This document shows, piece by piece, positions 26,735-35,636 of a stretch of DNA of 64,000 bases. The DNA is from Parvularcula sp. (GTDB taxonomy: Bacteria; Pseudomonadota; Alphaproteobacteria; Caulobacterales; Parvularculaceae): positions 1 through 64,000 of the forward strand of contig PAIP01000036.1 of NCBI GenBank assembly GCA_002704915.1, in the 5' to 3' direction. The position numbers and the translations under genes are program-made. Under the pieces are notes generated by a model, which was not told the DNA's origin, searched no databases, and saw nothing but the letters and a program-made list of their open reading frames with translations. The stretch's first letter is position 1. Each line of letters begins with the position of its first letter.

Positions 26735-29700
26735 TCAGCCTTCTCGGCGGCTTCTTTTTTTTCGTCTTTGGACTCGCCGGAAAGCTCGGCCTTGAGACCG
26801 GCCAGCACGGCGAAAGGCGAATTGGGATCGGCTTTCTTCTGGCGCTTCGGCCCGGCGGTATAGACAGCGCCCTTGCGCTGCTCCTTGCCACGGCGGGGAC
26901 CGCCTTTGCCGTTCTTGCCGCCTTTGCGATCCTGGCGGTCGCTGTCGCGCGGCTTGCCGCCTGCGCGATGTTGCGGGCCCTGTCCCTGGCCCTGTCCGGC
27001 GCGGTCGCCATCGCGGCGGGCATGTTTTCCCGCAGCTTTGCCCTGGGGCTTGCCGTGCGATTTCGGCCGCCGCGGGGCCGGACGCCAGAGCGTGACTTCG
27101 ATCTCTTCCGGTTCGGCGGCGGCATTGGGAGTCTGATCTGGGGAGGGGACTTCCTGCGGCGTTTCTATGGCGTCCGTTCCCTGAGGCGCGCTTGCGGCGG
27201 CTGCCGGCGCTTCCGGCGGGGTCCGTTCCTGATCCGGCGTCGGCGCGGGCGGGGAGGCTTCCGCCGGTTCGACCGTTTCGCCTGCGTCCGTCGCGCCTGC
27301 CTGCGGCGCCGAGCCAAGGGCGGCCTCACTGGCGGCTGCCGGAGCTGCGTCAGTGGCGCTTTCCTCGCTCGTGGTTTCTTCTTTGACAGGCGCTGCGTCG
27401 GCTTTCGGCGCGGGTTTGCGTTTCACGACATTCTTGCGGAAGCCGAGAGAGCGCAGGATCGCCTCGAAGTCCTCGCCGGAACAGCCCACGAGCGACATCA
27501 TCTGCGCATTCGTCTCGAAGCCTTCTTTCGTGCCTTCATTGCGCGCCGTGCGAATGAGGCCGGCCAGCCGCTCCAGCATGTCGATTCGGACGGCGCGCAC
27601 GCCCGACGGACGATAGCCGCCGGCGTAATAATACGCATGCGGAAGATGTTCATTCATCTCGATGGAGACGCGGCCCGCCGCCGGCGGCGGAACATCGCCC
27701 GGCTTGCGGTCGGTCCACAATGACCAGAGCAGCGTGAGGAGAGATGCGGGCGCCGGTTTCAAGAGCGCAGGCATGTAGAGCGTGAACTCGCCGAAGCGCA
27801 CGCCGATCTTGCGGAGCTTTGCGCGTTCTTCCTGATCGATCTGTTTGAGGTCGTCGCCGAACTGCGTGCGCGAGGTGGCGCCGAAATTTTCAACGAGGCG
27901 ATAGGCGACGCCCTTGGTCAGGCCTTTCAAGCCGTCTTCGGATTCAGAATTCGCCGCCGACTGCAGCGCGACGAGGGGGCCGAGCAGCCCTTCGATCTTT
28001 GCTGCGACAAAATCCTTGAGACGATCCTCAACGCGTCCGCGCAAATTCGGCGTCACTTCCGCAAGACCGGAAATCGCAAGCGACGGACGCAAAGGGGCGG
28101 GGCCTTTCTGCAACTGCGCGACGGGGGCGGAGCGCCACCAGACGGCGCCGTCATCATCGAGCCGCAGCTCGCCCGCTTCGGCGTTCGCAAGCGCAGCCGC
28201 ACGCGCGGCGAGCACCGGACGCAGCGCTTTTTCGCCGGCGGCGCGCAAAGACTTTGCTTCGGCGCCGGAGGCGCGCGGGTCGACAATGAATTCGAACCCT
28301 AAAAGGCGGCCGATGAATTGGCCTTCCACAATCACTTCTCCGTCGTCGGTGACCCCCGCCAGTAAAGGGGCGTCATCTTTCAAACGCTTTAACAGGGTTG
28401 TCGTGCGCCGGTCGACAAAGCGTTGCGTCAGTTTTTCATGCAGCGCATCCGAGAGCCTGTCTTCTATCGCGCGGGCGCGCTCTTGCCAATAAGCGGCCCG
28501 TTCGAGCCATTGTGAACGGTGCGAAAGATAGGTCCATGTCCTGATATGGGCGATGCGCGCCGAAAGCGCGTCGATATCGCCGTCAATCCGGTCAAGCCGC
28601 TCTATGCGCGGCGCAAGCCATTCCTCGGGCAAACGCCCGTCGCCCATCAAAAGTTCATAGATGTCGCCCAAAAGACGCGCATGCTGGTCGCCGCCCGTCT
28701 TGCGGAAATCGGGGATCTGGCAAATGTCCCATAACAGGCCAAGGGCCGCGCCGCCTTTCGCCATGTCGCGAATGTCGTCGCGCGCAGCGAGGCGATAAAG
28801 AGCGTCTTCATCGTCCTCGCGCCGGGAGCGCATGAAATAATCGCGCGGCGGCGGGCGATCGAGCGAGTTCCGCAAGGCGGAAAGGGAAGAAAAGTCGATC
28901 TGCTCCGAGCGCCACATCAGCGCCTTCACGGGATCGAACTGGTGATCCTCGATCGCCTCGACGAGATCTTCATCGAAGGCGGGGCACTCTGCCGTCACGC
29001 CGAAGGTGCCGTCGCGGACATGACGCCCGGCGCGCCCGGCGATCTGCGCAAGTTCCGACGGATTGAGATTGCGCGGGCGGCGTCCGTCGAATTTGCGGCT
29101 CGCGGCGAAGGCCACATGGTCGATATCCATATTGAGCCCCATGCCGATGGCGTCGGTGGCGATGAGGAAATCGACTTCGCCCGACTGATAGAGTTCGGCC
29201 TGGGCGTTTCTGGTGCGCGGGGAGAGAGCGCCGAGCACCACAGCCGCGCCGCCGCGCTGGCGCCGGATGAGTTCGGCGAGGGCGTAAACCGTGTCCGCGG
29301 AAAAAGCGACGATGGCCGAGCGGCGCGGCAGGCGCGTGGCTTTCTTGGGGCCCGTATAGGTGAGACGCGAGAACCGGTCCCGCGACAGGAATTCAATCCG
29401 TTTGAACATCCGCTGCAGGATCGGACGCATGGTGTGTGAGCCGAGAAACAAAGTCTCACCGCGCCCGCGCGCATAGAGCAGGCGCGAGGTGAAAACCCGG
29501 CCGCGTTCGGGATCGGCGGCGAGCTGGATTTCGTCGATGGCGAGGAACTCCACTTGCTTTTCAAGGGGCATGGCCTCAACCGTCGCCACCCAGTAGCGCG
29601 GGTTGGGCGGGATGATTTTCTCCTCGCCGGTGACGAGGGCGACCTCGCGCGGGTCCTTCTGGGCGATGATCCGGTCATAGATCTCCCGGGCGAGGAGCCG

Positions 29701-29883
29701 CAGGGGCAGGCCGATCATCCCGGATTTATGGGCGAGCATTCGCTCCAGCGCGTAATGGGTCTTGCCGGTGTTGGTAGGGCCCAGCACCGCGCAAAGCCGC
29801 CCGTCGCCTGAAGTGGAGAAATCGTCGAAGGCAGGGGAGGAGGACACGGAAGCGAGTATTTGCCTTTGGGCTAAATTAGACAC
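26731..29883 (-). CDS. Suv3-like DExH RNA helicase
   Basis: A 1050-residue helicase related to the mitochondrial degradasome helicase Suv3. Walker A is GPTNTGKT (35-42), motif II is DEIQ, motif V-like ATDAIGMGLNMDIDHV and motif VI QIAGRAGR follow, and then the Suv3 C-terminal helical domain. The last about 230 residues are low-complexity: first Ala/Pro/Glu-rich, then Gly/Arg/Lys-rich (GRRGKEQRKG type), probably for RNA binding. It starts at GTG 29883, which directly abuts the TAA of the upstream AT-rich gene with no visible ribosome site, so the native 5' end may have been altered by insertion; a GTG at 29847 is an alternative. Confidence 0.92.
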   Translation of the reverse strand: MSNLAQRQILASVSSSPAFDDFSTSGDGRLCAVLGPTNTGKTHYALERMLAHKSGMIGLPLRLLAREIYDRIIAQKDPREVALVTGEEKIIPPNPRYWVATVEAMPLEKQVEFLAIDEIQLAADPERGRVFTSRLLYARGRGETLFLGSHTMRPILQRMFKRIEFLSRDRFSRLTYTGPKKATRLPRRSAIVAFSADTVYALAELIRRQRGGAAVVLGALSPRTRNAQAELYQSGEVDFLIATDAIGMGLNMDIDHVAFAASRKFDGRRPRNLNPSELAQIAGRAGRHVRDGTFGVTAECPAFDEDLVEAIEDHQFDPVKALMWRSEQIDFSSLSALRNSLDRPPPRDYFMRSRREDDEDALYRLAARDDIRDMAKGGAALGLLWDICQIPDFRKTGGDQHARLLGDIYELLMGDGRLPEEWLAPRIERLDRIDGDIDALSARIAHIRTWTYLSHRSQWLERAAYWQERARAIEDRLSDALHEKLTQRFVDRRTTTLLKRLKDDAPLLAGVTDDGEVIVEGQFIGRLLGFEFIVDPRASGAEAKSLRAAGEKALRPVLAARAAALANAEAGELRLDDDGAVWWRSAPVAQLQKGPAPLRPSLAISGLAEVTPNLRGRVEDRLKDFVAAKIEGLLGPLVALQSAANSESEDGLKGLTKGVAYRLVENFGATSRTQFGDDLKQIDQEERAKLRKIGVRFGEFTLYMPALLKPAPASLLTLLWSLWTDRKPGDVPPPAAGRVSIEMNEHLPHAYYYAGGYRPSGVRAVRIDMLERLAGLIRTARNEGTKEGFETNAQMMSLVGCSGEDFEAILRSLGFRKNVVKRKPAPKADAAPVKEETTSEESATDAAPAAASEAALGSAPQAGATDAGETVEPAEASPPAPTPDQERTPPEAPAAAASAPQGTDAIETPQEVPSPDQTPNAAAEPEEIEVTLWRPAPRRPKSHGKPQGKAAGKHARRDGDRAGQGQGQGPQHRAGGKPRDSDRQDRKGGKNGKGGPRRGKEQRKGAVYTAGPKRQKKADPNSPFAVLAGLKAELSGESKDEKKEAAEKAE

Positions 29884-30723
29884 TTAAGCTGAGGTTTTTG
29901 TGTTTTCTACCCTGTTTTTCCACATTTTTTTCCTGCCACGCGCGGCATCGATAGACATGCTCATCATATGAGCCACAGCTTCAGCCGAAGCCCCCTCGTC
30001 AAAAAGTCGATAGCAAACATTTATGCCGTGCTGTGTCAGTGTTCCATTGTCATATTTGCAAATTGGATCGCCGGGATGCTGGCTTTCATCTAATTTTGAG
30101 TTGAGCTGAAAAATTTCTTTCTTCAGATCATTGTTTTGCTTCTTTCTCCGAACATGTTGGCTTTTGATGATCTTATCTAATCGCTTCAATTCTTCTTGAT
30201 AAAAGCGTTCACTTGCTGAAAAAAGTAATTGGCTCATGCCGAGCGGGGTGACATATTCTTTGGTGGGAAGGCGTTCCCATATTAATTCGATATACTTTCT
30301 GGCTATTTCTACGGTCGTATAATCGTGCCTCTTTACGTTGTGCTCGGAGTGGTTTTTTGCAAATGTCACATTGCTTAAATCAGCAAGCATTACTTGGATT
30401 TCGTGGGCTGAATTATTCCTGGAAACAAATACGTTCTTGCAATCGTTTGCTTCGGATTCTGATAGTACGCCATCCTGAACTAATAATTTTAGAGCTTTTT
30501 TAGAGGCTCCTTTTGCTCCCTGCTCCAAGCGTACTTTATAAGAAGCACCTCTAAGGTTTTTGTAAAAGTTCTCAGTGCTTATGACGCTGCCAACAATTAG
30601 CTGCTTCAATTCTTCAGCATAATAAAGCAGCAATGCAATTTGGACCGTTCTGTAGCGAATGATATTTCGCTCTAATGATCTAAGCTTCCCTCCGTATGGG
30701 TCTATGAAGCGTGAATTCAGCAT
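29884..30723 (-). CDS. HEPN-motif protein with coiled coil and HTH
   Basis: 279 residues, not matched to a named family. Visible parts: an N-terminal helical region with SRNNSAHEIQ (residues 101-110), which is the Rx4H catalytic motif of HEPN ribonucleases with the usual polar residue after Arg; a Lys/Gln-rich probable coiled coil (about 170-215); and a C-terminal HTH-like segment NVCYRLFDEGASAEAVAHMM...ARGRKKMWKNR (about 236-270). HEPN proteins serve as toxins and in phage defence. The gene is markedly AT-richer than its neighbours and adjoins a toxin-antitoxin pair, which points to transfer. No MNT antitoxin partner is present. The RNase role is inferred from the motif alone. Confidence 0.6.
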   Translation of the reverse strand: MLNSRFIDPYGGKLRSLERNIIRYRTVQIALLLYYAEELKQLIVGSVISTENFYKNLRGASYKVRLEQGAKGASKKALKLLVQDGVLSESEANDCKNVFVSRNNSAHEIQVMLADLSNVTFAKNHSEHNVKRHDYTTVEIARKYIELIWERLPTKEYVTPLGMSQLLFSASERFYQEELKRLDKIIKSQHVRRKKQNNDLKKEIFQLNSKLDESQHPGDPICKYDNGTLTQHGINVCYRLFDEGASAEAVAHMMSMSIDAARGRKKMWKNRVENTKTSA

Positions 30724-30734
30724 CGGAAACTAAT

Positions 30735-31046
30735 TTATGTAGTTCCGTTTTGCGCCAGCGTTTCTTCAACGATGCGGGGGTTCTTGCTCAACATGGCCAG
30801 CAAGACAAGGGACGGTCCGCTCGGCTTGCGGTGGCCCTGTTCCCAGTTTTTCAACGTCGCGGCGGAAACCCCGATACGCTGGGCGAATTTCGCCTGGGAC
30901 AGGTTCGAGCGCGCGCGGATTTGAGCCACGTCCACTTCTTCAGGGATGACGGGAAGGCGCTCGGCGAGCTTGATTTTGCCCGCCGCGTGATCGCGCGCCT
31001 CGCGGGCGGCGCTCAAGACGCGTTCGTTCAGGGGCTTTCGGCTCAT
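30735..31046 (-). CDS. HigA-type antitoxin, XRE family HTH
   Basis: The 103-residue product has a Cro/C1-type HTH at about 45-95: VAQIRARSNLSQAKFAQRIG, VSAATLKNWEQGHRKPSGPS. Length and layout fit HigA2-type antitoxins, which neutralise a RelE-fold toxin and repress their own promoter. ATG 31046 overlaps the toxin stop as ATGA and has GGAAGGA upstream, so it is translated by coupling to the toxin gene. Toxin-first order is characteristic of HigBA modules. The palindrome around the promoter at 31402-31439 is the expected operator. Confidence 0.88.
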   Translation of the reverse strand: MSRKPLNERVLSAAREARDHAAGKIKLAERLPVIPEEVDVAQIRARSNLSQAKFAQRIGVSAATLKNWEQGHRKPSGPSLVLLAMLSKNPRIVEETLAQNGTT

Positions 31047-31396
31047 GTTTTTCGTTCCTTCCAATAGCGTTTCGTTTCAGCGGCCAGTTTTCTCAATTCG
31101 GCAAGTTCGGCCTTCGAAAAATTCGCCCGCTCTCCCTTGCTCAGCATAGCGAAAAGATAGGTAGGGCAATTCTGGTTGAGGTAAAGAACCAGAAGGCGAT
31201 ACCCGCCGCTCCTGCCGCCACCGCGCCCGGCGATCCTCACTTTTCGGAGGCCGCCGGAATTGGCGATGACATCGCCGCCGTCGGGGTTGAGGGAGATTTC
31301 GGTGATGAGGCGGGTCACCTCATCTTCGCTGACTTTCAAGTGACGCGCGTCAGCCGCGAATTCCTCGGTTTCGACAACTGTATGATGCCGGATCAT
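31043..31396 (-). CDS. RelE/HigB-family mRNA interferase toxin
   Basis: A 117-residue RelE-superfamily toxin: VVETEEFAADARHL at the N-terminus, GLRKVRIAGRGGGRSGGYRLLVLYL in the middle (basic strand with Arg residues), and YLFAMLSKGERANFSKAELAEL toward the C-terminus. This is the HigB2/RelE layout; such toxins cut mRNA on the ribosome. The ATG at 31396 is unusual because the predicted -10 box is only 5 bp upstream, so the mRNA would start at or next to the ATG (leaderless). It is followed by the HigA-type antitoxin. Confidence 0.88.
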   Translation of the reverse strand: MIRHHTVVETEEFAADARHLKVSEDEVTRLITEISLNPDGGDVIANSGGLRKVRIAGRGGGRSGGYRLLVLYLNQNCPTYLFAMLSKGERANFSKAELAELRKLAAETKRYWKERKT

Positions 31397-31401
31397 GGTC
31401 T

Positions 31402-31439
31402 CATATACGTCTCTGACGCTTATATGTCAATGACGTATA
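31402..31439 (-). promoter_or_regulatory. Promoter and palindromic operator of the TA operon
   Basis: On the minus strand: -35 TTGACA (31430-31425), 17-nt spacer, -10 TATATG (31407-31402). Inverted arms TATACGTC (31404-31411 on the plus strand) and GACGTATA (31432-31439) flank the core, one overlapping the -10 and the other just upstream of the -35, 28 bp apart start to start. This suits repression by a HigA-type antitoxin dimer pair. Confidence 0.75.
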
Positions 31440-31461
31440 GATCGTTATTGTCTAATGGCCG

Positions 31462-31490
31462 CTTGACGCCCCGCCGGGCCTCGGTTATGT
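31462..31490 (+). promoter_or_regulatory. Putative rpmB promoter
   Basis: CTTGACG (TTGACG at 31463-31468), 16-nt spacer, TTATGT (31485-31490), about 80 bp ahead of rpmB. A second possible pair, TTGACG (31514-31519), 17 nt, TATGGC (31537-31542), is closer to the gene. Either could serve; the -10 boxes are imperfect. Confidence 0.35.
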
Positions 31491-31572
31491 CCCGCCGCTC
31501 ATTTTCAAGGTTTTTGACGCGGGCGACCGCCGCCGATATGGCGCGCGACCCCAAAAATGCAAGGTTGGACCC

Positions 31573-31851
31573 ATGGCGCGGCGCTGTGAATTGACGGGAA
31601 TTGGCCCCAAAGTCGGGCATAATGTCTCCCACGCGAACAACAAGACCAAGCGGCGCTTTCTGCCGAATCTGTGCAATGTGACGCTGCATTCGGACAAGCT
31701 CGGCCAGGGCTTCAAGTTCCGCATCGCCGCCTCGACGCTGCGCACGGTGGATCATGTGGGCGGTCTCGACGTTTTTCTCGCCAAGGCCAATGACGAGCAG
31801 CTCTCGCCGAACGCGCTGAAGCTCAAGAAGAAGCTCGCGAATGCTTCCTAA
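31573..31851 (+). CDS. rpmB: 50S ribosomal protein L28
   Basis: A 92-residue L28 with the family pattern [33 protein letters not shown] and a mid-segment [17 protein letters not shown]. It is the large-subunit protein near the E-site. It lacks zinc-binding Cys pairs (single Cys5 and Cys35 only). Alphaproteobacterial L28 is usually about 90-100 residues. The gene stands alone with its own terminator 29 bp after the stop, and is divergent from the toxin-antitoxin operon. Confidence 0.97.
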   Translation: MARRCELTGIGPKVGHNVSHANNKTKRRFLPNLCNVTLHSDKLGQGFKFRIAASTLRTVDHVGGLDVFLAKANDEQLSPNALKLKKKLANAS

Positions 31852-31879
31852 GCGTTTCAAATCAAAATGATTTTACAAA

Positions 31880-31906
31880 GAGCGGCCTTTGAAGGCCGCT
31901 TTTTTG
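31880..31906 (+). terminator. Rho-independent terminator of rpmB
   Basis: AGCGGCCTT, short loop, AAGGCCGCT followed by TTTTTTG: a perfect GC-rich hairpin with a T-run 29 bp after the rpmB stop. Confidence 0.93.
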
Positions 31907-31948
31907 TTTGGGGTCGACGTCAGCAGAGGAATATCTCGTTTCCGACCA

Positions 31949-32073
31949 CCCCGGCGAACGCCGGGGTCCAGTCACCTAAAAAAGACGGGCTTCGCCCGAC
32001 ATTATTGCTTTTACTGGATCCCGGCCGGAGCCTGTCCTCGGGCCGGCCTCTGGCCGGACCCGGGGGCCGGGAT
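31949..32073 (+). repeat. Intergenic palindromic repeat
   Basis: Starts with hairpin CCCCGGC-gaac-GCCGGGG (31949-31966), continues GTCCAGT with a matching ACTGGATCC downstream, an internal GACGGGC-ttc-GCCCGAC-like hairpin, and ends in GGCCGGGAT mirroring the start. The form (CCGGGGTCCAGT ... ACTGGATCCCGG) is a familiar alphaproteobacterial intergenic repeat. No coding potential. Confidence 0.8.
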
Positions 32074-32098
32074 AATCGGAAAATGATTCTGAGCATTC

Positions 32099-32144
32099 TT
32101 TTATACCCCAGACCTCTGGGGCGTGCCCGCGAGTCTGTATAAAA
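32099..32144 (+). promoter_or_regulatory. 46-bp palindromic structure upstream of membrane gene
   Basis: Outer arms TTTTATAC (32099-32106) and GTATAAAA (32137-32144) are perfect inverted repeats; inside lies CCCCAG-acct-CTGGGG. It is 31 bp before the membrane-protein ATG and could be an operator or a folded leader. Structure is seen; function is not known. Confidence 0.45.
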
Positions 32145-32175
32145 GGCACTCAAGGAAGAACGCCTGACAGGATCC

Positions 32176-32874
32176 ATGGAAGCCGCGGTCGAAAAGCATA
32201 ATCCCCGGGAAACGGCGGTGGAGCGCATGGCGCGCCAGTCGGCCGAGTTCATGACCGCCTTGATGCGCATGATCATGCTTGCGGCGATGCTGGCGCCGCT
32301 GCTGCTGGCCGCCATGCTCACTGTCGATATTCCCGTTTACGCTTTCGACTGGATCGCCGGGGATCATATCGCGTCCCGCCCCTCAAACTGGCTGTCGCGG
32401 GGCGGGGTTATCATGGCGATGGCGCCGCTCGCGGTCATTCTCTTTGCGCGCAAATATGGCGGCGACGAAGCCTCGCGCGCTGTCACCGCGTCCTGGGGCG
32501 TTGCGGCGGCGGCGGTCTTTGCAGAGCTGTCGATCCTGGCGCCGTCGCTCGAAGACGGCGATCTGCCGGGCGTGCGCTTCACCGTTCTCTTCACCGCGAG
32601 CGCCATGGCCGCGCAATATATGGCGGCGAGTGCATACGACATTTCCCGTGGCGGCGGGCGCTGGTGGCGCGCGCCGCTTTACGGCGCGCTGTTGGCGTAT
32701 GGAACCTATGCCCTGATCTATTTCCCCGGCGTCTATGCCGGCTCGGGCGTGCCGTGGATCAACTGGATGATCGGCGACTTCGCCATCAAGACGCTCTTCG
32801 CCCTGTTGTTTTTGCCCGTATACGGATTTTTGCGCAAACCCCTGAAGCCGAAAGGCGGCTATGGGGGGATATGA
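32176..32874 (+). CDS. Integral membrane protein of unknown function
   Basis: The 232-residue product has a charged 25-residue N-terminus and then about six hydrophobic spans (MIMLAAMLAPLLLAAML, VIMAMAPLAVILFA, a following Ala-rich helix, TVLFTASAMAAQYMAAS, APLYGALLAYGTYALIYF, and TLFALLFLPVYGFL). The final segment, NWMIGDFAIKTLFALLFLPVYG, is loosely like the end of queuosine-precursor transporters of the YhhQ/VUT family, but the rest is not convincing, so no function is assigned. It lies alone between a palindromic repeat and an RDD-family gene 61 bp downstream. Confidence 0.75.
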   Translation: MEAAVEKHNPRETAVERMARQSAEFMTALMRMIMLAAMLAPLLLAAMLTVDIPVYAFDWIAGDHIASRPSNWLSRGGVIMAMAPLAVILFARKYGGDEASRAVTASWGVAAAAVFAELSILAPSLEDGDLPGVRFTVLFTASAMAAQYMAASAYDISRGGGRWWRAPLYGALLAYGTYALIYFPGVYAGSGVPWINWMIGDFAIKTLFALLFLPVYGFLRKPLKPKGGYGGI

Positions 32875-32935
32875 TGGTATTTGCTTGTATGTCTTCGCCG
32901 CGAGCAAGTGAGAACGCAATAAGGGCCGTGAAAAA

Positions 32936-33610
32936 TTGAATAGGCTTTTGGTTCTTATCGTCGTTCTCGTGATTATGTTTCTTAGTGGCCAGGGAACAGG
33001 CGGCACTGTCGGAGTAGAGTCCGTTTGCGAAAACGGCAAGTGCCTAGTAAGGGCGGCATCCTCTACGCTGAGTACCATTCTCTCGCCAGTCTTAGTTCTT
33101 TTTGTGATCTTCTATCCACAAGCGCGTGATGAACTCGACGAGACGAAATTTGTCAAAATTTGGCAGCGTTTTTTGGCCTTTATTTTGGATTTTATGGTCG
33201 TATTGCTGGCGCTTACTCCAATTCTTGCCTTGCCAATCTTGCTTATTGAAGGCCGAATGACTGGTTCATTCGAATGGTCTTTTAGTCGTGAATTTGCGCG
33301 TGATACTGATGCGTTAGCGATTTTGCCAGGTATTTTGCTCGCATTCGTTGCATTGTTTTTGTATTTTTATCTTCACGCAAAGGCAGGAAAGGCGACTCTC
33401 GGCCAATATGTCCTTGGCTACAAAGTTACAGGATTAGCTGACGCGAGCCGCAAACCGAATTACTTTGCGCGCACCATGTTGTCGTTTGTCGGAATGTCTA
33501 TGTGGCCCATTTCATGGTTCCTTGCGGCAAAAAATCCAGACCGCAAGTTTTGGTGGGACGACGCATCAAATTCTCGAGCAGTCAGAACTAGACAAACTGG
33601 CAAATCATAA
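32936..33610 (+). CDS. RDD-family membrane protein
   Basis: A 224-residue membrane protein with an N-terminal helix (LLVLIVVLVIMFL), then a core with KIWQRFLAFILDFMVVLLAL (first RDD helix with conserved Arg and Asp), a further helix, and KATLGQYVLGYKV, the typical second RDD motif. RDD proteins are suspected transporters or membrane-stress factors, but the activity is generally unknown. Translation appears to start at TTG 32936, with AAGGG about 10 bp upstream. The gene is visibly AT-richer than its neighbours, suggesting later arrival. It ends 20 bp from the convergent hemB gene. Confidence 0.82.
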   Translation: MNRLLVLIVVLVIMFLSGQGTGGTVGVESVCENGKCLVRAASSTLSTILSPVLVLFVIFYPQARDELDETKFVKIWQRFLAFILDFMVVLLALTPILALPILLIEGRMTGSFEWSFSREFARDTDALAILPGILLAFVALFLYFYLHAKAGKATLGQYVLGYKVTGLADASRKPNYFARTMLSFVGMSMWPISWFLAAKNPDRKFWWDDASNSRAVRTRQTGKS

Positions 33611-33629
33611 CGTTCTGGATGTGCTATTA

Positions 33630-34643
<1,014 letters not shown>

Positions 34644-34780
34644 TTATTATTCCCAGAAACGTCGAAAGCCTACCCTAATTCCCGGTCCTTATAATTTGAT
34701 TGCAAATTGAACGTTCCCGCTTAACCGCGCTTTTAGACCTTCTTTTTATACGGGGAGCATAGGATTTCGTTGAGCGAGTA

Positions 34781-35311
34781 ATGATAATGACAGTTAGCGG
34801 GGCAATGCGAGAAGTGATCGGCGAAAGCGCGAGTTCGGCCAAGGATCCCGAAGCGCTGGAATCCGGCTATCTCCAGTTGTTGCATCTGGTGGAGCGGCTT
34901 CACCGCCAGCTTCTCGATGTGATCAAGGATGAGCTTGAGCGGCTTGGCCAGACGGACATCAACTCCGTTCAGGCTCTGCTGCTCTATAATATCGGCGACG
35001 CGGAACTGACCCCGGGCGAATTGCGCTCGCGCGGCCACTATCTCGGCTCCAATGTCTCCTACAATCTCAAGCAGCTTGTGGAGAAGGGCTATATCAAGGA
35101 TGAGCGTTCCAATACGGACCGCCGCTCCAAGCGCGTGTCCCTGACCGATATGGGCCTTGAAGTCCGCGATTCGATCACCTCGCTGTTCGAGCGCCAGCTT
35201 CAGTCGGTGGAGCAGGTGGGCGGCGTCAACAGCCAGCTTATCGACGACACCAACAAGACGCTGCAGCGCCTTGAGCGTTTCTGGGCGGATCAGGTTCGCT
35301 ATCGTCTGTAA
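34781..35311 (+). CDS. ldtR: LdtR-type MarR-family regulator
   Basis: A 176-residue winged-helix protein with a long helical N-terminus (LESGYLQLLHLVERLHRQLL) and a MarR core: INSVQALLLYNIGDAELTPGEL, SNVSYNLKQLVEKGYIKDERSNTDRRS (recognition helix and wing). This is the alphaproteobacterial LdtR group, which in Liberibacter and Rhizobium controls an L,D-transpeptidase and stress genes. The target here is unknown: no ldt gene is in the window. It is divergent from hemB (143 bp) and ends in its own terminator. The ATG has a second ATG two codons later. Confidence 0.85.
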   Translation: MIMTVSGAMREVIGESASSAKDPEALESGYLQLLHLVERLHRQLLDVIKDELERLGQTDINSVQALLLYNIGDAELTPGELRSRGHYLGSNVSYNLKQLVEKGYIKDERSNTDRRSKRVSLTDMGLEVRDSITSLFERQLQSVEQVGGVNSQLIDDTNKTLQRLERFWADQVRYRL

Positions 35312-35320
35312 TCCAACTTT

Positions 35321-35339
35321 ATTGAGAATCATTCTCAAT
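35321..35339. promoter_or_regulatory. Fur/Irr-like 19-bp perfect palindrome
   Basis: ATTGAGAATCATTCTCAAT is a 9-1-9 perfect palindrome close to Fur and Irr (ICE) boxes. It begins 10 bp after the ldtR stop, before the terminator, and about 300 bp upstream of hemA. The rest of the 325-bp gap 35312-35636 holds only the terminator below and no clear promoter boxes. Confidence 0.6.
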
Positions 35340-35352
35340 TGGGTGCGTGAAG

Positions 35353-35386
35353 CGCGCCTCCTTCCGGGAGGCGCGTTTTCTTTTTC
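35353..35386 (+). terminator. Rho-independent terminator of ldtR
   Basis: CGCGCCTCC-ttccg-GGAGGCGCG followed by TTTTCTTTTT: a perfect 9-bp stem and T-rich tail 42 bp after the ldtR stop. Confidence 0.92.
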
Positions 35387-35636
35387 CCCTTTTGCACAAG
35401 GGACGCTGCGCCAATAGCAGCCATCAAGATAATCAATGGAAAAAGCTGCCGGGGCGCATTGTATTGCCCACAAAAACGTTTGATTTTCAGCGCGCTGGCG
35501 CAGCGCTTTCATGCAGGCTAACGCATGCGGCGTTCGGTCCGGCTGCTTGGCACTGGCGTTTACCGGCGCTACTTGATTATGTGTCAAATTGTGGAACCTT
35601 TTTAGGGAAGTCAGGTCGAAGAGCCGGAAGAGCGTA

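Noticed and set aside
31420-31860. Minus-strand frame of 146 codons over rpmB
   Set aside because: It is antisense to the L28 gene and crosses its promoter region; no domain.
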